Source of the DNA: a bacterium
GTDB taxonomy: Bacteria > Planctomycetota > UBA1135 > GCA-002686595
Assembly (NCBI GenBank): GCA_024226735.1
Contig: JAAELL010000331.1
Coordinates: 1-39,354 of the forward strand
Reading direction: 5' to 3'
Length of the DNA stretch: 39,354 nt
In this document: positions 1 to 8,071 of the stretch, piece by piece
Layout: the number at the start of each line of letters is the position of its first letter
Position numbering within the stretch: the first letter of the stretch is position 1
Notes under the pieces: model-generated
What the model was told of the DNA's origin: nothing
The model's input: only the letters and a program-made list of their open reading frames with translations
Database searches by the model: none
Made by a program: the position numbers and the translations under genes

Positions 1-113
1 CCACGGATAGGGCGAGCGCGGCAGGCAGCAGCCTGCCCGCGACAGGGAATAGCATGTGAAGCCTCTGGTTACGTGCTGGCCAGGCCCGTGACCGGGAACT
101 CGAGCGAGTGCTG

Positions 114-140
114 TGATGCAGACAGTTGCGGTCTGCATCA
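114..140. terminator. Perfect 10-bp hairpin downstream of the sialidase/esterase remnant
   Basis: TGATGCAGAC and GTCTGCATCA form a perfect 10-bp stem around a 7-nt loop. It lies about 60 nt past the stop of the minus-strand gene that ends at 200, where a terminator is expected. There is no T-run on either side, so it is not a classical intrinsic terminator and could be a transcript-end or processing structure. I see nothing else in positions 1-199. Confidence 0.35.
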
Positions 141-199
141 CACCACTAGCACCGGCGGCCGGGGCAGCTACGCTCGAACCTTACGTAACCTCGCCCGGG

Positions 200-1551
200 C
201 TACTCGCTCGTGAACGTCGACGCCGGCAGCCCCGCCGCGTTGACGAGGTTGCCTTCGCTGTAGGGCGTCCATCCGTAGCGCACGGCGGCCGGTGCGTGCA
301 CCGCGGGGCTGGTGACGACGACTTCGTCTCCTTCGAGGCGCGCGGTGGCGGGCACGAACGCACCTTCCGCGGCGCGCACTTCGAACCCGATCAGCTCGCC
401 GCTGGCCGCGCGGAGGCCCGTGCCGTGCTCGAACCGCACACGTGCCCGTTCGCCATCGCACACGAGCGAGGCGAACAGCGGCCCCGAGCGCACCAAGTCC
501 TTCCCGTAGACGTCCGCCAGCGCCCAGCGCGCAAGTCGCTCACCGACAACTCGCTTCTCCTTCGGGTGCACGTCCGTCCGGTGGCCGACGTCGCTCGTCA
601 CCGCCATGCCCGTGTTCGCGAGCTCCGCGAGCATCCGGCGCTGGCTGTCGCGGAACTCGGGCCACAGCTCCGAGCGGTAGCCCTTCTCCGGCGAGATGCT
701 CGAGAGCTGGCAGAAGAGGAACGGAAAGTCGCCGATCCCCCAGCGCCGACGCCAGTCGACGACGAGCGCCCCGAAGAGCTCGGCGTGCAGCTCGACGCTC
801 GTCGAGTTCGACTCGCCCTGGTACCAGATCACGCCGCGGATCGGCATCCGCTCCACGTGCGCGATCGCGGTGGCGTGCAGGAAGCCGGGCTGGAAGGGGT
901 GGCCGAGCGCACCGTCGCTCGCCACCACGCGGTCCCCTGCGCAATGTCGTCGAACGTGCCGACCCATGCGACCCAGTCGCCGGCCGTCGGGCTCTCGAGC
1001 GTGCGATCGCGGAAGCTCACAAGCAGCCTGCCGTCCGGCGCATAGACGCCGGTGTGCCGGTCCCCCGTCAACGCGCCCGGCACCTGCCGCGGCTCGGACC
1101 ACGTCGCGCCCTCGTCGTCGGAGAAGATCACGAAGGAGTTCAGCTTGCGGCTGTTCTCGCGCAGGAGCACCGCGATGCGCGCGCCGTCGGGAGAGCGGAT
1201 GAGCCCCGGCTCGCACAGGTGCGCCGTCCGGTGTCGGGCGATCACGACGGGCTCGCCCCAGGTGCGCCCACCGTCCTCCGAACGCTTCATGACGATCGCG
1301 CCCTTGCCGTGCCCCTTGGGGTAGACCGTGATCATGGTCTTCCCGTCCTCGAGCAACACGGTCGTCGGATGACCGAGGTACTGGCCGGGCTCACGGTCGA
1401 CGACCACCCGGCGCCCGGTCTCGTTCGCCAAGTCGATCGTCGGAATGGAGTAGCCGCGCGGCGGCTCGGGCTCCTGTGCAACGCCGAGCGCGAGCACGGC
1501 GCACGCCACGGAGCAGAGGGCTAGCGCAAACCTAAGACCCATTCGATGCAT
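200..1551 (-). pseudogene. Sialidase N-part joined out of frame to a sialate O-acetylesterase C-part
   Basis: The gene begins at 1551 (MHRMGLRFAL) with a signal peptide ending near VALGVAQ-type residues (~25). A BNR sialidase domain follows, with Asp-boxes SEDGGRTWGEP (~91) and SDDEGATWSEP (~144) and the family block ESPTAGDWVAWVGTFDDI (~186-203). Near residue 206, by a CCCC run at 934-937, sialidase similarity stops. The next frame carries the C-terminal half of a sialate O-acetylesterase (SGNH/SASA type): GALGHPFQPGFLHATAI, VIWYQGESN, DFPFLFCQL and DVGHRTDVHP, ending at the TAG at 200. The sialidase lacks its last ~50 residues and the esterase lacks its N-terminal block with the GQSN-type serine nucleophile. 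So besides a frameshift, a deletion probably fused two neighbouring genes. Its start overlaps the end of the epimerase gene by 20 nt. Both parts fit sialic acid release; neither is likely to be active. Confidence 0.7.
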
Positions 1552-2731
1552 GTTCGAGCTCCTCGATCAACTGCCAACACTTCAGCTGCATGCGCGGCAG
1601 GTGGAACGGCCCCTTCCACAGGTTGCCCTTCAGGGGAACCGAGAGGCGGCCGTCACGGTGCAGATAGCCGTACCACTCCCCGTGCTCGGGGTCGGGAAAG
1701 TGCGCGTACGACCAGTCGTGGACGAGCGCGTGCCAATCGGCGTAGCGCTCATCACCCGTCTCGCGATACGCCATCAACGTGGCGATGATCGCCTCGTTGT
1801 GATTCCACCAGAACTTCATGTCGTGCCAGTACTCCTGCACCGGCTTGTCGTGAAGGTCGCGGAAGTACAGCAGGCCGCCGTATTCGGTGTCCCAGCCGCG
1901 CTTCCACATCCAGTCGAGGATCGTCGTGCCCATGCGCACGAGCTCCGCGTCGCCACCGCGCTGACGTGCCTCCTCCATGATGAACCAGGCCGCCTCGATC
2001 GCATGCCCGGGATTCAGCATGCGGCCGTCGAAATGGTCGAGCACCTCGCCGTTCGGACCGACGACCTCCATCACGGCCGCGAGCTCCGGCTTCATGAAGT
2101 GCGTGCGGATCTCCTCGATCGCGGCGTCGATCGTCGCGCGCGCGGGCTCGTACCCGACGGTGGCGCGCAGGATCTGGCACGTCACGATCGAGATCATCGG
2201 CCAGCCCATCCCGCGCATCGGCCGCTGCTCGGGATCGAGTTTGGGCGGAATGAGCCCGGGCGTCGTCGCGTAGCGCTGCGCGAGCTCCCACACGCGGACC
2301 GCATCCTCGGCGGAACGCGCGTCTCCAGCCGCCCGCGCGTAGGCCGCGAAGGCGGCGGCGGCGAAGGCCTCTGTGAAGACGTAGCGCCGCTTGCGCAGGG
2401 GGCGCCCGTCGCGCGTCACGGAGAAGAACATGCGCCCGTCCGTGTCGAACCCGTGCGCGCGCAGGAAACCGATCCCGTGCCCCGCGAGCTCGAGCCACTC
2501 GGCGCGCGGCTCCACCTCGGTGTAGAGCGTCGACAGGAGCCACGTGAAGCGCCCGTGCTGCCACAGCCCCTTGTCGGTGTCGAGCCGCGACCCGTCGCGG
2601 TCGAGCGCGAACGTGAAGCCGCCGTGCTCACGGTCGACGCAGTGCTCGATCCAGAACGGCAGAGTGTCCTCGAGCAGCCCGCGGCGGTAGACCTCGCGAA
2701 GCTCGGAGAGGCGCTGGGCGATCGGCGTCAT
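1532..2731 (-). CDS. AGE family epimerase/isomerase (N-acylglucosamine 2-epimerase-like)
   Basis: About 399 residues, the usual length for the AGE (alpha/alpha)6-barrel family, which interconverts N-acetylglucosamine and N-acetylmannosamine or similar sugars in the cytoplasm. No signal peptide. Family blocks are visible from end to end: HGGFTFALDRDG, KGLWQHGRFTW, NPGHAIEAAWF (His ~243), WWNHNEAIIATLMAY and KGPFHLPRMQL (His ~377). The two histidines stand where the family's catalytic pair is found. I chose the ATG at 2731; an in-frame GTG at 2770 would add 13 residues unlike the family. The stop overlaps the start of the downstream sialidase/esterase gene, suggesting translational coupling and a shared role in sialic acid or N-acetylmannosamine use. 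Substrate is inferred: cellobiose and mannose epimerases share this fold. Confidence 0.85.
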   Translation of the reverse strand: MTPIAQRLSELREVYRRGLLEDTLPFWIEHCVDREHGGFTFALDRDGSRLDTDKGLWQHGRFTWLLSTLYTEVEPRAEWLELAGHGIGFLRAHGFDTDGRMFFSVTRDGRPLRKRRYVFTEAFAAAAFAAYARAAGDARSAEDAVRVWELAQRYATTPGLIPPKLDPEQRPMRGMGWPMISIVTCQILRATVGYEPARATIDAAIEEIRTHFMKPELAAVMEVVGPNGEVLDHFDGRMLNPGHAIEAAWFIMEEARQRGGDAELVRMGTTILDWMWKRGWDTEYGGLLYFRDLHDKPVQEYWHDMKFWWNHNEAIIATLMAYRETGDERYADWHALVHDWSYAHFPDPEHGEWYGYLHRDGRLSVPLKGNLWKGPFHLPRMQLKCWQLIEELEHASNGS

Positions 2732-2822
2732 GCGTGATGATGATACGGAAGCGGTTGGCGTCCGTCTCACTCTGGAGCGCCGCCGCCCACGCCTACCGCC
2801 ATTGCGTCACGTAGCCGATCGA

Positions 2823-4181
2823 TCAACGCGCAGGCTTCGCGAAGCAGTAGAGGTGCTCGAAGCCGCGGAGGTAGATGGCATCTCCGACGATCACCGGCGA
2901 TGCATGGAACCTCTCGTCCAGCTCGTTGATGGCCAGCACGCGGAACTGCGGTCCACGCTGCACGACGATGGTGGTCCCCTCCTCGCTGAGCAGGTAGATG
3001 CGATCCGCGGCGCCCACCGGCGAGGCACTGAAGTTGGGGCTGCCCGGCAAGCGCTCCTTCAAGTAGTGACGAGCGCCGTCGGCTGCGTTGAGGCAGGAGA
3101 AGAAGGCCTGGTCCTCCAGCAGATAGATCTCGTCGCCCCAGAGCATGGGACACGGCACGTAGGGCACGCCACGACGCAGCCTCCAAGCCACGCTCTCGGT
3201 GTCGGTCAGATCGCCCCGGCCGCCCAGGCTGATCGCCTGCAACGCGTCCTTGCGCCAACCGCTGGCGGTGAACGCCAAGCCGTGGCCGATAGCCGGCATC
3301 GGAATCGCGCCCGCGGTATGCCCGCCGCACTGCCAGAGGAGCTCACCCGTCGCCAAGTCGTACGATCGCACGGTCGCTCCATTGACGGCCACCTGCGGGC
3401 GCCCGGCATGGGTGAAGATGCGCGGCGTGCTCCAGTTGGAAGTCTCCTCGCGATCCTGCCGCCAGAGCTCCTCGCCCGTCCGCTTGTCGATCGCGACGAC
3501 GTACGACTGGCGCTCGGTGTCGACGACGACCACGAGCGTGTCCCCCTCCAGCGCCGGTGAGCTGCCTTCGCCCAGCGAGTCCTCGATGGCCTGGTGCTCG
3601 AAGTCGCGCTTCCAGACGAACCGGCCGTCGAGGTCGTAGCAGTAGAGCCCGAAGGAACCGAAGTAGGCGTAGACGTGCTGGCCGTCGGTCACCGGTGACG
3701 CCGAGGCGAACCCGCCCTTGTTGTGGTGCCCCTGGTGCGGCATCGCTTCGTGAACCATCCTGCTCCAGAGGGTCTGGCCCGTGACCCGGTCGATGCAGAC
3801 GATCACGAACTGCTGTGGCTTCCACGCACCAACGACCTGTGGGTGCTCGTTGATGTTCGGCGTGTCGGCGGGAATGACGTCGGGAACGAGCATGTCCTCG
3901 TCGAGCGCGATCGCGGTCATGAGAAAGATCCGATCCCCCCACACGACCGGCGTCCCGTGCCCGCCGCCCTCGATCGGCGTCTTCCAACGCAGGTGCTCCG
4001 TCTCACTCCAGGTCAGCGGAGGATCGCCTCGCGGCGCGACGCCGTTCCAGGTCGGCCCGCGCCACTGCGGCCAGTTCTGCTGGTCGTCGTGCGCGGCTTC
4101 GTCGCTCGTGAGCCGCGCGGCGGTACACGCCGCCAGAGCGGTCACGAGCAACAGCGAGACTCCTGTTCTTTGCGCTTGCAT
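2823..4181 (-). CDS. PQQ-like beta-propeller lipoprotein
   Basis: About 452 residues. The ATG at 4181 gives a lipoprotein signal (MQAQRTGVSLLLVTALAAC, lipobox LAAC). The longer open frame to 4256 only adds 25 residues before the signal, so I rejected it. The mature protein opens with NWPQWRGPTWNGV, a hallmark of planctomycete PQQ-type propellers, followed by tryptophan-docking repeats such as DRVTGQTLWSR, DKRTGEELWRQ and DLATGELLWQC, alternating with blade strands (SPVTDGQHVYAYFGSFGLYCYD). No dehydrogenase active-site residues are evident, so it is more likely a non-catalytic or scaffolding propeller than a quinoprotein dehydrogenase. It lies 91 nt upstream of the epimerase on the same strand, so they may be co-transcribed. 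Its partner is unknown. Confidence 0.85.
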   Translation of the reverse strand: MQAQRTGVSLLLVTALAACTAARLTSDEAAHDDQQNWPQWRGPTWNGVAPRGDPPLTWSETEHLRWKTPIEGGGHGTPVVWGDRIFLMTAIALDEDMLVPDVIPADTPNINEHPQVVGAWKPQQFVIVCIDRVTGQTLWSRMVHEAMPHQGHHNKGGFASASPVTDGQHVYAYFGSFGLYCYDLDGRFVWKRDFEHQAIEDSLGEGSSPALEGDTLVVVVDTERQSYVVAIDKRTGEELWRQDREETSNWSTPRIFTHAGRPQVAVNGATVRSYDLATGELLWQCGGHTAGAIPMPAIGHGLAFTASGWRKDALQAISLGGRGDLTDTESVAWRLRRGVPYVPCPMLWGDEIYLLEDQAFFSCLNAADGARHYLKERLPGSPNFSASPVGAADRIYLLSEEGTTIVVQRGPQFRVLAINELDERFHASPVIVGDAIYLRGFEHLYCFAKPAR

Positions 4182-4232
4182 GGCATGTGGTCGAGTGCGC
4201 TGCACCACTGGTAGCCCCGGCAGGAGGCCGGA

Positions 4233-4250
4233 GCCGGGCGATCGTCCGGC
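4233..4250. promoter_or_regulatory. Dyad in the divergent spacer between the PQQ and FG-GAP genes
   Basis: Positions 4182-4449 separate two divergent genes and must hold both promoters. Within them GCCGGGCGATCGTCCGGC is an 18-bp dyad with one mismatched pair, a possible operator. Dyads of this size arise by chance in GC-rich DNA, so the call is weak. I cannot place convincing -35/-10 elements in this spacer. Confidence 0.2.
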
Positions 4251-4449
4251 GCTCATAGAGTGCGAAAAAGTTTCGCTCTTGCACCGATCGCTTTCGCGAA
4301 GAATCCGGGGCAGCTGCTCGAGCGCTTCCCGTCCTTGGTGTGCAGGCGATCGTAGTGCCGGTTGGCGCGCGGTCTCTCGTCATGGGGTCGTCGAGAGTCG
4401 GGCCGTGCGTCCGGACCCGGCGCCCTCACCAGTGAATTCGAGGAAGTCT

Positions 4450-7026
4450 ATGCAACGAATGCTGTGGGCCAGCGTGGCCCTGTCGATCTCACCGTCCCTC
4501 GCGGGCGGCCAATCGACGTGTACCCAATTGGCAGAGCTCGTCGGGAGCGACACCGGCGCGGGCGACTTGCTCGGCCTGCGCAGGCTGAGCGAGCCCCTCG
4601 CCGTCGACGGCTCATCGCTCGTCCTCGGCTTCCCGGCGAACTCGACGTTCGGCTCGCACGCCGGGTGCGCATACGTCTTCGAGGACGACGGAGGTGGCTG
4701 GAGACAGGTCGCGCAGCTGTTCGCCTCGAACGCCGTCGCGCACCAGGGCTTCGGCTCGACCGCGGCGATCGAGGGCGACCTCATCGTCGTCGGCGCCGCG
4801 AACGCGCGCGTGCCGAGCGCCTCGGGCGCGCTCGTTTCGTCGGGTGCCGTGTACGTGTTCGAGCGCGACGTGCCGACGCCGGGGGCTTGGGGCCAGACTG
4901 CCATCATCGCCCCGCCGGTGCCGTACGGCGGCGAGCGCTTCGGCGAAGCGGTCGCGCTGTCCGGCGACGTGCTCGTCGTCGGCTCGCCCGCCGCCCACGA
5001 CAGCGGACAGCCGCGCAAGGGAGCTGTGCACGTCTTCCGCCGCGCGTCTGGCGGCGCGTGGATCCACGAAGCCGAGCTGCGCGACCCGCAGGGCCTCAGC
5101 TACGACCGCTACGGCTCCGCCGTCGCCGTCGACGGTTCGCGTCTCGTCGCCGCTTCGCACATCGCGCACGTCGGTGGGCTCTCTCAAGTCGGGGCAGCGG
5201 ACGTGTTCGCCCTCGGCTCCGCGGGCTGGGCCCACGAGGCAGACCTCGCCCCCGCCGGACTCGTCCGCCAAGGGCTCTACGGCTACACCCTCTCCATCGA
5301 GGGCACGACGGTCGCGATCGGTGCCCCGGCGCACGCGAGCGCAAGCGGCGTGAGGGGCGGCAGCGTCTTCCTCTTCGAGCGCAGCGGCGGCAGCTGGTCG
5401 CAGCTCGCCCATCTCTCGCCCGGCGACCTCGAGCCGTCGGACTTCTTCGGCCACTCGGCGCACCTCGACGACGAACGGCTCGTCGTCGGATCGCCGATGG
5501 ACGGCGATCCCTCGCGCCGCGGTTCGGCCTACCTGTTCGGGCGCGACCCCGCGCTCGGCACGTTCGTCGAGCTCGAAAAGCTCCGCGCCTCCGACGGAGC
5601 GCGCGACGACTTGTTCGGCCGCCTCGTCGCGATGTCGGGCGATACGATCGCGGTGTCCGCGCCGCGCAGCGACGAGGTCGGCGGCGACTCGGGATCGATC
5701 TACGTCTTCGACTGCCCGCCGCCCGCCACGTCGCCGCTCGACGGCGACTACCACCTGGCCGGCCTCGAGCTCAGCCTCTACGGGCACTCGGGCGGCGGCG
5801 TCGCGATCGTGATGGACACCGGTGAGATCGCCTTCGACGGCTCGAGCGGTGTGATCTCCAGTGGGCTCGTGTCGTTCGACCGCGCCCGCATGATGGACCT
5901 CGTCGGCGTACCGACGCTCGAAGAGCAGCTCCTGAGCTTCTCGGTCGGTGGGACCTACACGGTCGACCCCGACTACGAACTGAGCCTGCAGATGGGTCCG
6001 GAGTCCCACGCGGGCGTGGTCGCCGAGCCGCCCCCGAGCATCCTGCGAACCGACGCGTTCCTGCTGCGTTTCGCCCACGGCGGCTCGGGTCACGCGTTGC
6101 GCGGACTCGTCGTCGGAGGAGCGAAGAGCACGGCCTTCGACGCGGCCCGGCTCGAAGGTCGCTACCGGTTCGCGCTCTTGATGCCGGTTCTGCAACCGGA
6201 CCTCGAGGGCTGGAGCGAGCCTGAGATCTCGGTCGCGGGCGTCGGCTCGCTCGCCGGCGAGAGCCTGCGCTTCACGCCGCAAGGCGCCAACCTGGGCCTG
6301 GTCGAGGTCGCCCTGCGCCCGCGCGGCGCGGTGCTCGACCTCGCCTCGAGCGAGGTGGACACCATGCCCGCCCCGCCCGCTCCGTTCGGCATCGTCGGCG
6401 ACTACTTCACCGTGCCCGACGGGCGAGTGCTGATCGAGACGCCATCCCAAGGGGGAACGGATGAGTTCTTCGGCGGCTTCGCGACGCCCGACGGCGAGCT
6501 GCTCGTGCTGGTCCAACGCCAGAACGTCGACGAGGTCGACGCTGCCGGCAACCCGACCAAGGGCAAGCGCGAGATCCTGCTCGGCGTAGCGCAACCGGAC
6601 ACGGCCCCCGCCGATCCGGAAAGTCTCCTGGACGGAACGTTCGCGGTGTACGGGCTCGGTCTCGGCCTGTTCGGCGCAACGTCCGGCAGCGGCGGCGGGG
6701 TGACCAGCAGCATCCTCCTCGGCGAGCTCACGTTCGACGGCCAAGGCTCCGTCTCCTCGCTCGCGATGAGCGTCGATCGCGCGACGTTGGATCTCACGGA
6801 CCAGGAGCTCGAGCTGCCCGGTCCGTTCAGCGCCGCTGGCAGCGCCGCCTACTCCGCCGACTTCGACCCCGCGTCGGGCGTCGAGGTCACGATCGATCTG
6901 CCGTCGGGCAGCACGCTGCACGGCTCGGTGAGTGCGACCGGCCGCTTCCTCGTGCTCGAGATGCACGGCGAGGACGGTGGTGCCCAGTCGTACGTCACGC
7001 TGATCGGGATGCGCGTCGGTTCCTGA
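4450..7026 (+). CDS. Secreted FG-GAP propeller protein with three homologous C-terminal modules
   Basis: 858 residues. The ATG at 4450 has a good ribosome site (GAGGAAG, 4 nt upstream) and opens a signal peptide (MQRMLWASVALSISPSLAGG). The open frame continues upstream to 3781, but that part is antisense to the PQQ gene. Residues ~25-430 carry integrin-alpha-like FG-GAP repeats of the pattern 'GDxFGxSVAIDGDxxVVGAP...GAVYVFER', about seven blades. From ~430 to the end are three related modules of ~130-145 residues beginning LDGDYHLAGL (~430), LEGRYRFALL (~567) and LDGTFAVYGL (~726). The first and third share LDGxY/FxLxGLxLxLxG, GE(I/L)xFDG and SxDRAxxDL. Likely a cell-surface or extracellular binding protein. 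It does not carry the W-x-FQ-x-W-RD end module of its neighbours. Ligand unknown. Confidence 0.8.
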   Translation: MQRMLWASVALSISPSLAGGQSTCTQLAELVGSDTGAGDLLGLRRLSEPLAVDGSSLVLGFPANSTFGSHAGCAYVFEDDGGGWRQVAQLFASNAVAHQGFGSTAAIEGDLIVVGAANARVPSASGALVSSGAVYVFERDVPTPGAWGQTAIIAPPVPYGGERFGEAVALSGDVLVVGSPAAHDSGQPRKGAVHVFRRASGGAWIHEAELRDPQGLSYDRYGSAVAVDGSRLVAASHIAHVGGLSQVGAADVFALGSAGWAHEADLAPAGLVRQGLYGYTLSIEGTTVAIGAPAHASASGVRGGSVFLFERSGGSWSQLAHLSPGDLEPSDFFGHSAHLDDERLVVGSPMDGDPSRRGSAYLFGRDPALGTFVELEKLRASDGARDDLFGRLVAMSGDTIAVSAPRSDEVGGDSGSIYVFDCPPPATSPLDGDYHLAGLELSLYGHSGGGVAIVMDTGEIAFDGSSGVISSGLVSFDRARMMDLVGVPTLEEQLLSFSVGGTYTVDPDYELSLQMGPESHAGVVAEPPPSILRTDAFLLRFAHGGSGHALRGLVVGGAKSTAFDAARLEGRYRFALLMPVLQPDLEGWSEPEISVAGVGSLAGESLRFTPQGANLGLVEVALRPRGAVLDLASSEVDTMPAPPAPFGIVGDYFTVPDGRVLIETPSQGGTDEFFGGFATPDGELLVLVQRQNVDEVDAAGNPTKGKREILLGVAQPDTAPADPESLLDGTFAVYGLGLGLFGATSGSGGGVTSSILLGELTFDGQGSVSSLAMSVDRATLDLTDQELELPGPFSAAGSAAYSADFDPASGVEVTIDLPSGSTLHGSVSATGRFLVLEMHGEDGGAQSYVTLIGMRVGS

Positions 7027-7053
7027 GACACGAACCGGTCCGGGCCCGCGAGT

Positions 7054-7084
7054 GCGCGGCCGTCCCGTGGGGCGGCCGCGCCTT
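7054..7084 (+). terminator. 13-bp GC-rich hairpin terminator after the FG-GAP gene
   Basis: The stem pairs 7054-7066 with 7069-7081 (one G-T pair, tight loop) and lies 28 nt after the stop codon. It is followed by CTT only, so the U-tract is poor; GC-rich genomes often use such hairpins. It separates the FG-GAP gene from the sigma factor gene. Confidence 0.45.
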
Positions 7085-7217
7085 GCACGTTGCGTGGCCC
7101 GCGCGGTTTCCCAGGGAAGGGGATAATCCCAGGAAAGGCGTCCTTCCCCGACGCTGCGCCGCGTGGGACGTTGTACCGGGTGCAGCACTTGCCCGCGTCC
7201 AACGACCAGGAGTCCCG

Positions 7218-7907
7218 ATGACCGAACCACACGCTGAACGCAACGAGCCGGATTGGGATGAGCTCGAGCGCATCGAGCAGCGCCTCGGCGAGCACGACAG
7301 CGCGGAGCCTTCGCCCGAGCCCGAGCCCGTCAGCCTCACCCAGCTCCTGCGCCAGGCGGAGCACGGCAACCACCTCGCCTTCAACGAGGCCTACGAGCGC
7401 ATCCGCCGGCGCTTGAGAGCAATGGCTGCCAGGCTCGTGGGACCGAAGCCGAAGGGCACGGCCCACTCGGTGACGGAAGCGGTGCACGAGACCTACATCA
7501 AGGCGGTGACCGGAATGCGACAGGACCGGTCCGAGGGAGCGCAGCGCTGGTCGGACTCCGAGCACTTCTTCAGCTCGGTGGCCTCGATGCTGCGCAGCGT
7601 GATGGTCGACACCGCACGCAGGCGCGGAGCGCGCCCCCCCGAAGGCGTCGGCGGCGACCTGGACATGCTCGACCGGCACATCGACCCGACGACCCCGTGG
7701 CTGTTCACGCTATCGGTCGACGATGCCTGCCGTGAGCTCAGCCTCCAACACCCCCAGGCGGGACGCTTGGTCGAGCTTCGTTTCTTCGGTGGTCTCACCT
7801 GGGACGAAGCGGGCGAGGTGCTGAACATCGGCGTGCGCGAACGCCGCCGACTCGTGCGAACCGCCCGCGCATGGCTGGCGACGCGAGTCGGAGTGGATGG
7901 GTCCTAG
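7218..7907 (+). CDS. ECF-family RNA polymerase sigma factor, planctomycete type
   Basis: 229 residues. The ATG at 7218 is preceded by AGGAG at 5-nt spacing; upstream in-frame codons from 7083 have no ribosome site. The protein has an acidic N-terminal extension (~1-38), then a sigma region 2-like helix (AFNEAYERIRRRLRAMAARL) and VHETYIKAV. It ends in a region 4 helix-turn-helix (LVELRFFGGLTWDEAGEVLNIGVRERRRLVRTARAWL split over ~185-222). The layout matches the sigma-70-like ECF family abundant in Planctomycetota. No anti-sigma gene is adjacent. The convergent Ser/Thr kinase next door is the likely signalling partner, a frequent arrangement in this phylum. An 11-bp palindrome GGGATAATCCC at 7120-7130, about 88 nt upstream of the start, may be part of its promoter or an operator. 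The stop codon lies inside the left end of the palindromic element. Confidence 0.88.
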   Translation: MTEPHAERNEPDWDELERIEQRLGEHDSAEPSPEPEPVSLTQLLRQAEHGNHLAFNEAYERIRRRLRAMAARLVGPKPKGTAHSVTEAVHETYIKAVTGMRQDRSEGAQRWSDSEHFFSSVASMLRSVMVDTARRRGARPPEGVGGDLDMLDRHIDPTTPWLFTLSVDDACRELSLQHPQAGRLVELRFFGGLTWDEAGEVLNIGVRERRRLVRTARAWLATRVGVDGS

Positions 7908-8071
7908 AGGCGCGGCCGACAATGCACTCGAGTGCGAGCGCGCGCGATCCGCGTCGGATCAAGGCGCCGGATACCCCTCGCAGCCGCTGCGCTACGTGGC
8001 GTGCCCGGCAACGCCGAGCCGGCGCGGATCGCGCGTGCTCGCGCCGAGTGCATTGTCGGCCGCGCCTCTAG
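7904..8071. repeat. 168-bp palindromic element between convergent sigma factor and kinase genes
   Basis: The ends 7904-7930 and 8045-8071 are perfect 27-bp inverted repeats, both ending in CTAG. After a one-base bulge (7931) the pairing continues between 7932-7960 and 8016-8044 at 25 of 29 positions. Three of the four differences stay pairable as G-U in a plus-strand transcript. The ~55-nt centre holds a further small hairpin (CGCAG-CCG-CTGCG, 7979-7991). The left CTAG contains the TAG stop of the sigma factor gene and the right CTAG contains the TAG stop of the kinase gene. It could be a MITE-like insertion with CTAG ends, a REP-type repeat or a two-way terminator. It encodes no convincing protein. 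Confidence 0.85.

Noticed and set aside
2732..2770. An N-terminal extension of the epimerase to the GTG at 2770
   Set aside because: The added residues (RRTPTASVSSSR) are not typical of the family; the ATG at 2731 fits family length.
4612..7230. An 872-codon minus-strand open frame opposite the FG-GAP gene
   Set aside because: Its composition is Arg/Ala/Val/Glu-rich without motifs. The plus-strand frame has a leader, ribosome site and clear FG-GAP repeats. Long antisense frames are expected in GC-rich DNA.
7904..8071. CRISPR array or tRNA-like structure for the palindromic element
   Set aside because: There are only two inverted arms, no direct repeats with spacers, and no cloverleaf with anticodon features.
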